DNA of 64,000 nt from a bacterium (GTDB taxonomy: Bacteria; Orphanbacterota; Orphanbacteria; Orphanbacterales; Orphanbacteraceae). The DNA lies in assembly GCA_025782575.1 (NCBI GenBank), contig JALGYY010000009.1, positions 124,001-188,000 on the forward strand, read 5' to 3'. How positions within the stretch are numbered: the stretch's first letter is position 1; every line of letters starts with the position of its first letter. Below the pieces are notes generated by a model. The model had not been told where the DNA came from and did no database searches. It saw only the letters and a list, made by a program, of their open reading frames with translations. A program made the translations under genes and the position numbers. Shown piece after piece: positions 26,503 to 36,170 of this stretch.

Positions 26503-27672
26503 TTACGCGTATTGGACCAGATATCTACGAGCGATTTCCGCGAGCAATTGTACACCGAGAGGGAGGGCGGCTTCATCCAAATCGAATCGTGGCGAGTGGT
26601 GGGGATGAACGTGGCCCTGCCGTTCGTTCCGGGCGCCGACGAAGAAAAAACAACCCGGCACGTGAACAAGGTACTCTCCAAAGTCTTCTGCCGCCATATT
26701 CCTGAATTCAACGACATTCTCCGCCCCTACGGCCTCAGTCGCCACCTCGCGGACAAGGGCGGTCATCTCGGGATCGTTAATCAGAGGCCGGGCGCTCCGA
26801 TCGAAAGTCGCCTTGGCGTTGCAGCCGAACGCGGCGGCTGTCTGCTCGGCAATGCGGGAGACCTGCTCGGGTAACTCGTCCCACACCTCCTCGCTGAAGC
26901 TTCTCGCCGTACCTTTCAGCATGACCTCGCCCGGAATCACGTTGAACGCGTCACCTCCGTGAATACTGCCGACGGTGATCACGACGGAATCGAGAGGGTC
27001 CACGAGGCGCGCCGCGATCTGCTGAAGAGCGGTCACGATATGGGCCGCCGCCAGTACCGGGTCTCTCCCTTCCTGCGGTCTCGCGCCGTGACATCCCTTG
27101 CCTGTAACAAGAATTTCGAATTCGTCAGCCGCCGCCATGAATGGCCCGGGAGCGACGCCGATTTTGCCGGTATCGAGCACGCTCCAGAGATGCAGCCCGA
27201 ACGCGGCATCGACAACCGGATCCCGGAGTACACCCTCGGCGATCATCTTCTTCGCACCGTCCGCAATCTCTTCCGCCGGCTGAAAGAGAAAGAGGATCGA
27301 GCCTTTTTCAGGGGGCTCGAGGCGTTTCAGAACACGGGCCGTGGTGAGCGCGATCGCCGTATGTCCGTCATGACCGCAGGCGTGCATCTTCCCGTCCACA
27401 GTACTCCTGTAGGGAACATCGTTCAGTTCATGCACGGGAAGAGCATCCATGTCCGCTCTTAGAAGGACTCTCTTGCCCGGCTTCCTGCCGTCGAGCAGAG
27501 CAGTTACTCCCGTCCCGCCGATTCCGGTTCGGGGGGTGAGTCCGATCGAGCGGAGTCGGTCGGCCACCAGGCCGGAAGTGCGCACCTCTTCGAACGCGAT
27601 CTCCGGATGTCGGTGAAGATCCCGCCTGGTCGCTATCAGTTCTTCCTGTTCGTCGTCACTCAGTCGGATCAT
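26503..27672 (-). CDS. M20 family amidohydrolase (peptidase M20D)
   Basis: The 389-residue enzyme shows the M20D zinc-hydrolase motifs: RRDLHRHPEIAFEE, LLRADMDALPVHE, GKMHACGHDGHTA, FLFQPAEEIADGA, the lid domain with KGCHGARPQEGRDP, and a terminal metal ligand in HPHHSPRFD. Relatives hydrolyse N-acyl or N-acetyl amino acids, indole-acetyl amino acids, or hippurate. It has no signal peptide and should be cytosolic. The start at 27672 (MIRLSDDEQEEL) is chosen because the 45 residues upstream in the open frame read as antisense of the next gene. It lies 22 bases downstream of the B3/B4 gene's stop and is probably in one operon with it. The true substrate is unknown. Confidence 0.9.
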   Translation of the reverse strand: MIRLSDDEQEELIATRRDLHRHPEIAFEEVRTSGLVADRLRSIGLTPRTGIGGTGVTALLDGRKPGKRVLLRADMDALPVHELNDVPYRSTVDGKMHACGHDGHTAIALTTARVLKRLEPPEKGSILFLFQPAEEIADGAKKMIAEGVLRDPVVDAAFGLHLWSVLDTGKIGVAPGPFMAAADEFEILVTGKGCHGARPQEGRDPVLAAAHIVTALQQIAARLVDPLDSVVITVGSIHGGDAFNVIPGEVMLKGTARSFSEEVWDELPEQVSRIAEQTAAAFGCNAKATFDRSARPLINDPEMTALVREVATEAVGAENVVEFRNMAAEDFGEYLVHVPGCFFFVGARNERQGHVHPHHSPRFDLDEAALPLGVQLLAEIARRYLVQYA

Positions 27673-27694
27673 GTCAAGATCGCTTTCCCGGGTC

Positions 27695-28357
27695 TCAGAT
27701 GATCGTTGGATGAACCTCGGACGCCCCGGCGTATTGCTCGAGAAGCCGCGAAAAAAGTCCATTCGCTTCTTGCATTTCTGTTTCTGTAACTGTCGTACGG
27801 GATCCATAAATTACTGCCAGAACAGCAGCCGTTGTCTCGTCGGTTTTGGAGAGCATGGAATCTTTTACCGGATTGGCAAGCGCCTCTCCCGAGACCCGGG
27901 CGAGGCAGACGAGACCGGTCAGGTCGATCTCCTGGCCGGAGGGATTGAAGACGTACGATTCCTTTTCTCCACCCAGCCGGATGGTCAGCCCGTCCGTTTC
28001 CATGAGTGCGCGGTCGAGATCGACAATCGAAATAGGGAGGCCGGTTTCAAGTGAGACCAAATTATTGATTTCCACAATGTTGTTGATAATCGGGAATCCC
28101 CCCTTGGCGGCACATGCGGCCAGGTATTCGTTGGCCGGTTTATTCCTGCCGCTCGGTTTGAAGCCGCCGACCCGGAGCATGTCGCGGATCGCTTTTCGGA
28201 ATTCCGGTGAGAGGGGATCTGTGCGCCGGCGATCGATCGATCGGTTCAGCTCGTCCAGAAGGCCCTGGGGAGACGGGCCCACTTGAATCCCGTTCGCTTC
28301 GATGATGCCGGCGAAGAAATCGGTGTTATCGATATGGCGCTGGACTACGGTATTCAC
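27695..28357 (-). CDS. B3/B4 tRNA-binding domain protein (PheT-like stand-alone domain)
   Basis: This 220-residue protein matches the B3/B4 domain found in the beta subunit of phenylalanyl-tRNA synthetase but stands alone (COG3382-type). Typical elements are PSGRNKPANEYLA, INNIVEINNLVSLETGLPISI and the VYGSR-like ending VIYGSRTTVTETE. In PheT this domain hydrolyses mischarged Tyr-tRNA; stand-alone copies are assumed to edit or bind amino acids or tRNA, but this is not established. It lies 13 bases downstream of the DUF1028 gene and 22 bases upstream of the M20 gene. Whether the editing residues are retained cannot be judged here. Confidence 0.8.
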   Translation of the reverse strand: MNTVVQRHIDNTDFFAGIIEANGIQVGPSPQGLLDELNRSIDRRRTDPLSPEFRKAIRDMLRVGGFKPSGRNKPANEYLAACAAKGGFPIINNIVEINNLVSLETGLPISIVDLDRALMETDGLTIRLGGEKESYVFNPSGQEIDLTGLVCLARVSGEALANPVKDSMLSKTDETTAAVLAVIYGSRTTVTETEMQEANGLFSRLLEQYAGASEVHPTII

Positions 28358-28370
28358 AGACTCTCCGTCG

Positions 28371-29369
28371 CTACCGTGTCTGCTCGAGGATCTGTTCGAT
28401 CAGAGCGGTTCCCTCATCATCGTTTGGAATGATTTCGGGTTTCTGCAGACGCCGGAGCGTTTCCCGCCATGTAGAATCAACGGCAAACAGTTCGGCGAAG
28501 ATGGGAATCGACTCTTTCGCGCCGCCGCTGGTCGCCAGCGTTACCGCATGCCAGAACATCACCTCCGGGTTTCCCGGAATCAGGCGGGTCGCTTCTTTAT
28601 AATGATCGCGGGCCTTTTTGAAGTCCCCGGTCTCGAGCGCCAAATCTCCCCGATTCATCTCTTCGTAACCTCTGTGAATGGTGAGAAGTCGACGGAGTTC
28701 GACGATCGGTGTGGGATGATCCTCGATCCGGAGTTCGAGTACGCGATCGACCCACGGCTTCCCCGTATTCCGGGGGGCCACGATCAGCATGGCGGCGGAT
28801 TGTTTGCCACGAATGTCGCCCCCTTCACGCTGGGCGGCTTCGAGAGCGGCCATCATTCTTTCAGCCAGATCCCCGTCGGATTCTTCAAATGCCGCGGCCA
28901 TTGCCGGAACGATCCGGTCATTGGCCATCAGATTGGCCTGCACGCTATATCCGTCGCCCGTAATGTGGCTGGCTGATTCGATACACTTTGCCCCGGTGTG
29001 GGCGGCGACATTCCCATTGTTATCGATGAAGGCGACCTGGCGAACGGCTGCCCCTTCGTCCGCTGTGAGAAGCGCATGGAGAGCCTCGCCTGCATCGAGG
29101 CCGGAACGCATAAGATCGAGGCCCCGCGGGCCATAGGCTGGATTGGCCAGGGATTGTGTGGCGACGGCGCCTACACCCGGCTCGGCCCAGGTGACGACGG
29201 ATCCGACGCTGAACCAGTGGGATTGAACGGCCACACCGAGGAGGCCGGTCTCCGGATCCCGCGAGACGATCGAGTAGGTGTGGATCGGCCTGATGGAGTG
29301 CTGCGGAGGAGCGCCGGCGCGAGCCGGGATCGCACTCAGAAGGATCGCCGTCAATATGAGGTAGCGCAT
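28371..29369 (-). CDS. Secreted DUF1028 family protein with C-terminal TPR-like region
   Basis: The 332-residue protein has an N-terminal signal peptide (MRYLILTAILLSAIPARAGA). The DUF1028 domain follows, recognisable by HTYSIVSRDPETGLLGVAVQSHWF, GAVATQSLANPAYGPRGLDLMRSG and HTGAKCIESASHITGDGYSVQANLM (each read in part). The DUF1028 fold resembles Ntn hydrolases such as acylases, but its reaction is not firmly known. The last 110 residues form helical repeats (GDLALETGDFKKARDHYKEATRLIPGNPEVMFW) of TPR type. It is first in a run with the B3/B4 and M20 genes, which suggests turnover of an amide or peptide substrate (inference). Confidence 0.85.
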   Translation of the reverse strand: MRYLILTAILLSAIPARAGAPPQHSIRPIHTYSIVSRDPETGLLGVAVQSHWFSVGSVVTWAEPGVGAVATQSLANPAYGPRGLDLMRSGLDAGEALHALLTADEGAAVRQVAFIDNNGNVAAHTGAKCIESASHITGDGYSVQANLMANDRIVPAMAAAFEESDGDLAERMMAALEAAQREGGDIRGKQSAAMLIVAPRNTGKPWVDRVLELRIEDHPTPIVELRRLLTIHRGYEEMNRGDLALETGDFKKARDHYKEATRLIPGNPEVMFWHAVTLATSGGAKESIPIFAELFAVDSTWRETLRRLQKPEIIPNDDEGTALIEQILEQTR

Positions 29370-29437
29370 AATGGACTCCGGAAGTGGATCGCCGAGGGTT
29401 CCGAAGCCCCGATCTTAGACCCCGCGCGGGGCGGGAT

Positions 29438-29480
29438 CAAGAAAAGCTCGAGCGGGCGGCCAGGCGGGCCACCCGCTCGA
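29438..29480 (-). terminator. Rho-independent terminator of the giant protease gene
   Basis: TCGAGCGGG (448-456 of the 29-kb block, i.e. 29448-29456) pairs with CCCGCTCGA (29472-29480), with further GGCC pairing inside. On the minus strand the stem comes 20 bases after the protease stop and is followed by GCTTTTCTTGATC, giving a U-rich tail. This is a convincing intrinsic terminator. Confidence 0.75.
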
Positions 29481-29499
29481 ATGGATCAGTTTTTCCACG

Positions 29500-32400
29500 T
29501 CACCGAATGAGCATCATCTTCTTCGTTGCGGCGAATCCGCTCGCCTGCATGCGCACGAAGTAAAGTCCTGATGCGACACTCCGCCCCTGGCTGTCGTGCC
29601 CCTGCCAGTTCACATCCAGGTATCCGGCATCTCGTTCGTCATCGATGAGAGTTTTGACAAGGCGGCCGGCCAGATCGTAGATCGAAATATTGATATGTGA
29701 CCGTTCGGGTAGACCGAATCGGATCGATGTGGTCGGGTTGAACGGGTTCGGCACGTTGCCGTAAAGCAGGAACGCAGCGGGAACCGCCTCTGCTTCATCC
29801 ACTCCGGTCGGGTCGCCCGACTCCAGGAACTGATAGAAAGCATCAGCCACAAAGCCGGTCAGTTCCTGCACAGTTCCGCTCGGCCACGAAATCCGGATCG
29901 AATCAACCACTGTCGCCGATCCGAGCCCGAATTCGGCTGTAAGCGAGTTCTGCGACCCATAGCCTGAGCCGCCGGTGATTTCACGGATCTGGGCGAGGCC
30001 GCCTGCAACGATACGAACCCGGGCGCCGATAGCCGAACGGTTGGACGGCGATCCCACCAGATTGACGTGAACCCAGTGATTGCCTGTTACGGCCTCGTTA
30101 CGGAAGAGCCTTTTCGTAGCCGCGCTCGTCGCGATGTAGAGATCGAGATCGCCGTCGCTGTCGATGTCCGCCCAGGCCGCGCCGAGTCCGTTTCCTGCGT
30201 TAACGAGCGAGTCATCGGTCGCATCAGAAAAGAGACCGCCTCCTTCATTTCGGAAGAGTTTGTTCGATCCCGACTGATTGAGATAGAGATCGAGGTCCCC
30301 GTCATTGTCGTAGTCGGCCCAGGCGATTCCCCGGCCGCCCCCAATATCGGCGAGTAGGAGGGGAGTCACGTCGGCGAACACTCCGCCGCCGTCATTCCGG
30401 AACAACTTATTGGCGGCGCTCTCGTTCGAAACGTAGAGATCGAGATCGCCATCGTTATCGTAGTCAGCCCAAGCGACGCCATATGCCGAGCCGGCGTCTC
30501 CGAGAGGACCAGCCGTTATGTCGGTGAACGTTCCGCCGCCTTGATTCTCCAGCAGTTGATTGGGGCTGAACGCGTTCCCCACGTAGAGATCGAGATCACC
30601 GTCGTTATCGTGGTCGCCCCACGCACCTGAGAAGGAGAAACCAAGGCTGCTGAGCGGCCCGCTCGTGATGTCTGTGAATCCGCCGGCGCCGTCATTGTCG
30701 AGCAGTTTGTTGAACGATCCCGCGTTCGTAATATAGAGATCGAGATCACCGTCGTTGTCATGGTCCCCCCAGGCGCCCGAAAAACCGAAGCCGGCGTCGT
30801 TAAGGACCGCAGAGACTATATCAGCGAATACTCCTCCCCCGTCATTCCGGAAGAGTTTGTTCGCGGTCCCCGAGTTGACGAGATAGAGATCGAGGTCGCC
30901 GTCATTGTCGTAGTCACCCCACGCGCTCTGTACGCCATCGCCGGCATCGTTGAGAGGCGGCGCCGATACATCCGCGAATGTCGCCCCGTCGTCATTCCGA
31001 AACAGCTTGTTGGCCCCGAACGAGAGGCTGACGTAGAGGTCCTCGTCGCCATCGCCGTCATAGTCGCCCCAGGAAACGCCCTGAACGGTTCCCGCGTGAA
31101 TGAGTCCGCTGGCGGTCACATCCGCCCAGTCAGGCACAGGCTCCGTGATCGTGAGCGCCGTATCGACAGTGATCGCGGTCAGGAGCGACAGTTGCCCCGA
31201 AGGCCAGAAGACCTGGAGCGTGTCGATCAGAGTCGACGCCCCGAGCCCGAAGTCGGCCGGGAGGGAGTTCTGGGAGAGGTAACCGGAACCGCCGGAAATG
31301 TCTCGAATCTGTGCGATCCCGCCGGCCACGGCTCTCACACGCGCGCCGATTCCTGCTTTGTTCGAGATGACTCCGGCCGTCTTCACGCGAAGCCAGTGAT
31401 TCCCCGAAGTCTGGTCGTTTCGGAAGAGTTTGTTGGCACCGAGATTGGCGACGAATAGATCGAGATCACCGTCACCGTCGCTGTCGCCCCAGATCACGCT
31501 CTGGCTGTTACCGGCGTCACTCGTTTCGAAGTTTGCCGCGTCAACAAAAATCCCGCCGTCATTGCGGAAAAGGCGGTTAAAGTATTTGCCGGCCACGTAG
31601 AGATCGAGGTCACCATCCAGATCGTAATCGCCCCATGCCGCTCCGTAGCTTTCACCATCCACGTCGACCGGCGACGCTGATACTTCGGTGAATGATCCTC
31701 CGCTGTTCCGGAAGAGCTGGTTCGGCCCGATGTTGGTGACGTAGGCGTCGAGGTCGCCGTCATTGTCGTAATCACCCCATGCGACGCCTCTCCCCGTGCC
31801 GTTGTCCGAAGCACCAAGCCCGCCTCCGAGTTCCGTGAAGGTGCCGTTCGAATTGTTGCGGAATATCTTGTTGCTCCCCTCGTTCACCAGATAAATGTCC
31901 TGGTCACCGTCGTTGTCGTAGTCGACCCATACGGTCGCCCAACTGGGGCCACTGTTGGCGACCGTGCCCGGTGTGATATCGATCAGCGTTCCCGAGTCGT
32001 TTCTGAGGAGACGATTCGACTCGTTGTAATTCGTGATGTAGAGGTCGACATCGCCGTCGTTGTCGTAGTCGCCGAATGCGGCCGCGCGGCCGGCGCCCGG
32101 ATGACCCGCACCGCCGGAGGTCCCGTCGATAAATGTGCCTCCCCCTTGATTTTCAAAGAGTTTATTGGCTCCGTCATTGGCGAGGTAGAGGTCGAGATCG
32201 CCGTCGTTGTCTACATCGGCCCACGCCGTCCCGTAACTGATCGAAGCGTCGTCCAGGGGGGCGGCCGTAACATCGGAATAGCCGGCCGGACTGTTTTGGA
32301 GCAGCTGATTCGCTCCATCGCTGTTCGTGATATAGAGATCGGCATCGCCGTCTCCGTCGAAATCGGCCCAGGCGGCTCCCCGTGCCATACCCGTATGACC

Positions 32401-35400
32401 GACCGCCGCACTTGTGGCGTCGTGAATCAATGTGGACGGCGCGAACGGGGGAGCGATATCGAAGAACGCATCACTCTGATCGATCACAGCGCCTGCGGAA
32501 TTGAAAAGCGTCACACGCACGAGTGCTTCCCGGCTTGGAAGGTTGGGGACGACCCAGGCCAGGCTTCCTCCACCGCCGCCGGCGAGGCTGTCGGCGAGCA
32601 ATGTCCACGTCATTCCGCTGTCACCGCTCGACTCCACCGTATGGGCGACAGCCGAGCCTCCGCCGTTGGTCCATGTGATATTCACATTGCTGCCGATCTC
32701 GAGTGATTCGCCTCCGTTCGGCGATGTCACCGCCGTGATCGGGGCGGCTGTGATCGCGAAAGTCGCATCGCTCGTATCCCGGTCACTTCCCGCTGCGTTG
32801 GAGAGGAGGACGCGAACCCGGCCCTGGGTGGTCTCATCGTTCGGTACCGTCCAGTCAAATCCGCCCAGCTGCCCGCTTGATCCGGAGGCGACCGGATTCC
32901 ACGAAGAGCCGTTGTCGGTGGAATACTCGAGTGTGTAGTCAGAACCCACAGCGGATGTGCTCGTCCAGGTGATTTCTCTTACCGTTCCGACTCCCCAGTC
33001 TTCACCGCCGTCAGGAGAGAGGATGAGGGCGACCGGCGCAATGAACGACTCCGTAATCGTTACGAGTGTGTCCGCCGCGAGCGCGGTTACGATCTGATCG
33101 ATTCCTGATGGCCAGCTCACGATCAGCGTGTCCACGGTCGTCGTCTGGCCGATCCCGATCTCCGCTCGAAGCGAGCCCTGGCTTCGGCCGTTGCCAGCCG
33201 TTATCTCACGGATAAAGGATTTGCCCCCGGCCACGGCTCGAATGCGGGCGCCCACACCATGGGAGTTCGACACCGTTCCCGCCAGATCGACCTGGATATA
33301 GTGATCGCACTCCGCAGAGAGAGGGGTTGTCCGAAGCAGCACATTGCCACTCCCGTCATTGCCGAGATAGAGATCCATGAGGCCGTCACCGTCATAATCG
33401 GCCCAGGCCGCCGCGGCATGGTCGTTTCCGGCGTCCGTCTGGAGAGTGTCGGTCAGTTCGTGAAATTTCGCTTTGTAGTTGAAGAAAAACAGATTATCGT
33501 CAGGCGAGGCATTCCCCACGAAGAGGTCGATGTGGCCGTCGTTGTTATAGTCCGCCCATGAAACGGTAACCGCGTCGGATGCATCTCCGAGCAATCCGCC
33601 CGTTACATCCGCGAACGTCCCCCCGCCGTCATTCCGGAAGAGTTTGTTCGCGCCGTTGTTCCCTACATAAAGATCGAGGTCGCCGTCGTTGTCGATATCC
33701 GCCCAGGCGGCCGACCGGCTCACTACGGACGCTTCCCCGATCGAAGCGGGGGTAACGTCGGTGAACGATCCGGCACCGTTGTTTTCGAAGAGCTTATTTC
33801 CCGCCGCGACAGAACGGGCGAGGTAGAGATCCATGTCGCCGTCGTCGTCGAAATCACCCCAGGCGATGCCGGCGCCGTCAGTTGTGGTGGCGAACGCACC
33901 GCTCGCGACATCGGTGAACGATCCGGTCCCGTCATTCTCGAACAGGCTGCTTCCCGAAGAGGTCACGATATGGAGATCGAGATCGCCGTCATTGTCCTTG
34001 TCGAGCCATTCCACGGCCACGCCGTCACCGGCGTTGCCGATCCCGGCCGGTGTGATGTCGGCGAACACGCCGCCGCCGTCGTTCCGGAGAAGAAGATTGG
34101 CCGAGCCTGTATTTGTGATTACGAGATCGAGATCACCATCGTCGTCGAAATCTCCCCAGGCGGCTCCTGATCCGGCACCCGCGTTCCCGAGATCACCGGA
34201 AGTCACATCGACGAACGTTCCGGCCTGATTCTCGAGGAGTGCGTTGGCGCCGTTATTCAGCAGGAAGAGATCGGCATCGCCGTCGCCGTCGTAGTCGCCC
34301 CAGGCGACACCCGTCGCGCTGCCCGCATCAGCAAGCGGACCGCTGGTCGAATCGGCGATCCCGGTAATACCGAATGCGTTTCGAATATTCAGGAAACCAT
34401 AGCCGTATTTCGGATCGAACCCCGCAACGCCGCGGTCACGGGCGGAGCATTGGAGTCGCGCTTCCACTTCGGCGGCAGAGAGAGTCGGGTCGAGCGAGAA
34501 AAGTAGAGCCGCCACGCCGGCGGAGTAGGGCGAAGAAAAGCTCGTTCCACTCACGGACGCATAGTCTCCCGGTGCGACGCCGGCGGATCCGACACGGTCC
34601 GTCGTATAGACGGAGACACCAGGTGCGGCAAAGGCGAGGCTGTCACCCCAGCTGCTGAACGAAGCCAGATTTCCGTCCCGGCCGACGGCCGAAATCGAGT
34701 TCACCTTGCTATGGGAAGAGGGGTATCCGAGAACGGCGACAGCATTGTTTCCCGCGCTTGCGAAACTGACGATGCCGTTCGCATAGGCATTGTCGTATGC
34801 ATCGTCGATCGTGCTGTTCGGGCTTCCGAGCGACCAGCTCAGATTTGTCACTTTTGCGCCCTGCTGCCGGGCCCAGTTGAGTGCGTTGGCCACCCAGATT
34901 GACTGGCATTGCCCGGTTCCGTCACAAGGGACCGTGGATACACAGATCCGACCTCCGGCGACTCGGCAGCCCGGGGCGATTCCGACCGTACCGAGGGAGT
35001 TGTTGATCGTCGCCGACACGCAGCCCGCTACGGTCGTTCCATGTGTGTCACACATGTTGAAAGGGTTGCCGCCTCCTCCTTCACCCGTAAAGTCCTCTCC
35101 GGCGATCTGATGGAGGTCGGGATGAACCTGATCGACGCCGTCGTCGAATACGGCGACGATGATAGTGGAGTCTCCCGTGGTGAGATCCCACGCCCGGACA
35201 CCACCCATATCCATGCCCGGCGTACCGCCGGACTGACCTGTGTTATGGATGCCCCACACCAGATTGAATCCAGTGTCGTTCGGAATGAGCGATCTCCTCG
35301 ATTCCATCTGGAAGTCCGGTTCGGCCCAGGAAATACGGGAGTCCGCGGCGAGCCGGTTCGCAAGTGCGAGTACATCGAAACCGTTCTGTGAGGCAATGCT

Positions 35401-35943
35401 GGAACGAAGCCGATAAGCTCCGTCCAGTCCGGCAAAATCGGTTTCCAGAATCTGGATGGTGGGTTCGAGTTCGAACAGGATCTCTTCGGCGCGATATCGA
35501 GAAGCGGGATCGAACCTTACGAGAATTTCGGGGGTCACGGCGAGCCATCCGAAGAAGTGGCCGCGAAAGACCGGAGAGACGAACTCGAACTGGTCCGATG
35601 CGACGAGGATATTGATCATCCGGTCTGCATCACTTGCATCTACAGCTTCTGATTCCAGAAAGAGAAACTGGGAACTGGGCATAGGAGCGCTCTTCATTGA
35701 CATGGCGGGGATACCCGCAATATTCAGACTACCGAGCAGGCGCTTCCGGCCGACTTCTTCCGTAATCGCTTCTTTCGGCGTCACGGCGAATCGGGAGCCG
35801 TCTAGCTCGAGCTGCAGTGCTTCCCCTTTGTAGTAATAGAATGTTGGCGGTGATTCCGCGTGAACCAGGGCCGGTCCGGACGGGAGTGCTGAAAGAGTAA
35901 TAGAGAATGCGAGCGTGCAGACAATCGAGCGCAATCGGATCAT
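29500..35943 (-). CDS. Giant secreted subtilisin-like (S8) protease with 21 FG-GAP/VCBS repeats, three ASPIC/UnbV domains and FlgD-like sorting tail
   Basis: The protein has 2147 residues. ATG 35943 follows AGGAGG and a signal peptide (MIRLRSIVCTLAFSITLSAL). The S8 domain (about 215-515) has the triad Asp267 (FDDGVD), His301 (DTHGTTVAG) and Ser468 (SGTSFSSP), with Asn of the oxyanion hole in SAGNNA. Then come seven FG-GAP repeats (about 525-870) with DxDxDG calcium motifs such as DYDGDGDADL and an ASPIC/UnbV domain (about 875-965). Two Ig-like modules (about 970-1165; SPDGGEDW, PNGGESLEIG) lead to seven more repeats and ASPIC (to about 1605), then a third set of seven and ASPIC (to about 2035). 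The end (VPNPFNPTTSIRFGLP, YDLAGRLVKTL, GLYFVRMQ) is a FlgD-like/type IX-type sorting domain. It is probably cell-surface or extracellular. The substrate is unknown. Confidence 0.92.
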   Translation of the reverse strand: MIRLRSIVCTLAFSITLSALPSGPALVHAESPPTFYYYKGEALQLELDGSRFAVTPKEAITEEVGRKRLLGSLNIAGIPAMSMKSAPMPSSQFLFLESEAVDASDADRMINILVASDQFEFVSPVFRGHFFGWLAVTPEILVRFDPASRYRAEEILFELEPTIQILETDFAGLDGAYRLRSSIASQNGFDVLALANRLAADSRISWAEPDFQMESRRSLIPNDTGFNLVWGIHNTGQSGGTPGMDMGGVRAWDLTTGDSTIIVAVFDDGVDQVHPDLHQIAGEDFTGEGGGGNPFNMCDTHGTTVAGCVSATINNSLGTVGIAPGCRVAGGRICVSTVPCDGTGQCQSIWVANALNWARQQGAKVTNLSWSLGSPNSTIDDAYDNAYANGIVSFASAGNNAVAVLGYPSSHSKVNSISAVGRDGNLASFSSWGDSLAFAAPGVSVYTTDRVGSAGVAPGDYASVSGTSFSSPYSAGVAALLFSLDPTLSAAEVEARLQCSARDRGVAGFDPKYGYGFLNIRNAFGITGIADSTSGPLADAGSATGVAWGDYDGDGDADLFLLNNGANALLENQAGTFVDVTSGDLGNAGAGSGAAWGDFDDDGDLDLVITNTGSANLLLRNDGGGVFADITPAGIGNAGDGVAVEWLDKDNDGDLDLHIVTSSGSSLFENDGTGSFTDVASGAFATTTDGAGIAWGDFDDDGDMDLYLARSVAAGNKLFENNGAGSFTDVTPASIGEASVVSRSAAWADIDNDGDLDLYVGNNGANKLFRNDGGGTFADVTGGLLGDASDAVTVSWADYNNDGHIDLFVGNASPDDNLFFFNYKAKFHELTDTLQTDAGNDHAAAAWADYDGDGLMDLYLGNDGSGNVLLRTTPLSAECDHYIQVDLAGTVSNSHGVGARIRAVAGGKSFIREITAGNGRSQGSLRAEIGIGQTTTVDTLIVSWPSGIDQIVTALAADTLVTITESFIAPVALILSPDGGEDWGVGTVREITWTSTSAVGSDYTLEYSTDNGSSWNPVASGSSGQLGGFDWTVPNDETTQGRVRVLLSNAAGSDRDTSDATFAITAAPITAVTSPNGGESLEIGSNVNITWTNGGGSAVAHTVESSGDSGMTWTLLADSLAGGGGGSLAWVVPNLPSREALVRVTLFNSAGAVIDQSDAFFDIAPPFAPSTLIHDATSAAVGHTGMARGAAWADFDGDGDADLYITNSDGANQLLQNSPAGYSDVTAAPLDDASISYGTAWADVDNDGDLDLYLANDGANKLFENQGGGTFIDGTSGGAGHPGAGRAAAFGDYDNDGDVDLYITNYNESNRLLRNDSGTLIDITPGTVANSGPSWATVWVDYDNDGDQDIYLVNEGSNKIFRNNSNGTFTELGGGLGASDNGTGRGVAWGDYDNDGDLDAYVTNIGPNQLFRNSGGSFTEVSASPVDVDGESYGAAWGDYDLDGDLDLYVAGKYFNRLFRNDGGIFVDAANFETSDAGNSQSVIWGDSDGDGDLDLFVANLGANKLFRNDQTSGNHWLRVKTAGVISNKAGIGARVRAVAGGIAQIRDISGGSGYLSQNSLPADFGLGASTLIDTLQVFWPSGQLSLLTAITVDTALTITEPVPDWADVTASGLIHAGTVQGVSWGDYDGDGDEDLYVSLSFGANKLFRNDDGATFADVSAPPLNDAGDGVQSAWGDYDNDGDLDLYLVNSGTANKLFRNDGGGVFADIVSAVLNDAGFGFSGAWGDHDNDGDLDLYITNAGSFNKLLDNDGAGGFTDITSGPLSSLGFSFSGAWGDHDNDGDLDLYVGNAFSPNQLLENQGGGTFTDITAGPLGDAGSAYGVAWADYDNDGDLDLYVSNESAANKLFRNDGGGVFADVTPLLLADIGGGRGIAWADYDNDGDLDLYLNQSGSNKLFRNEGGGLFSDATDDSLVNAGNGLGAAWADIDSDGDLDLYIATSAATKRLFRNEAVTGNHWVHVNLVGSPSNRSAIGARVRIVAGGLAQIREITGGSGYGSQNSLTAEFGLGSATVVDSIRISWPSGTVQELTGFVADAFYQFLESGDPTGVDEAEAVPAAFLLYGNVPNPFNPTTSIRFGLPERSHINISIYDLAGRLVKTLIDDERDAGYLDVNWQGHDSQGRSVASGLYFVRMQASGFAATKKMMLIR
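30090..34370 (-). repeat. In-frame tandem FG-GAP repeat arrays (3 x 7)
   Basis: Within the giant protease, units of about 47-50 codons recur 21 times, each with a core like AWGDYDNDGDLDLYL followed by NKLFRNDGGG. They fall into three blocks of seven, near 34370-33340, 32420-31430 and 31110-30110. Neighbouring units in the third block are most alike (GAWGDHDNDGDLDLYI and GAWGDHDNDGDLDLYV), suggesting recent duplication. The antisense strand shows long false open frames here because of this periodicity. Confidence 0.9.
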
Positions 35944-36170
35944 CGAGAGCCTCCTGATAGAAATACGACACAGCCGGAGCTGATCCGGCCTATCCGGTTC
36001 AAACTTGTTGAGAGGGGAACAAGGGAGATCCAAGTCGTTAACTTGATGAGAATTATAACATTCCAACCCGGCCGGAATCAAGTCGGATCGTCAGAGGGGT
36101 ACTCGCGGTGGCCAGAATAGCGAGCTTGGAACAAAATTCGACATTTTCCACTATCTGACGAGGGGATCCG

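Noticed and set aside
30090-34370. A CRISPR-like regular repeat pattern
   Set aside because: The period is about 150 bases, the repeats are in frame and code for FG-GAP units, and no short exact repeats with unique spacers exist.
30067-34909. Several open frames on the plus strand opposite the giant protease gene
   Set aside because: They arise from the periodic antisense of the tandem repeats, have repeated Val/Ile/Glu or Arg/Ser composition and no ribosome binding sites or family features.
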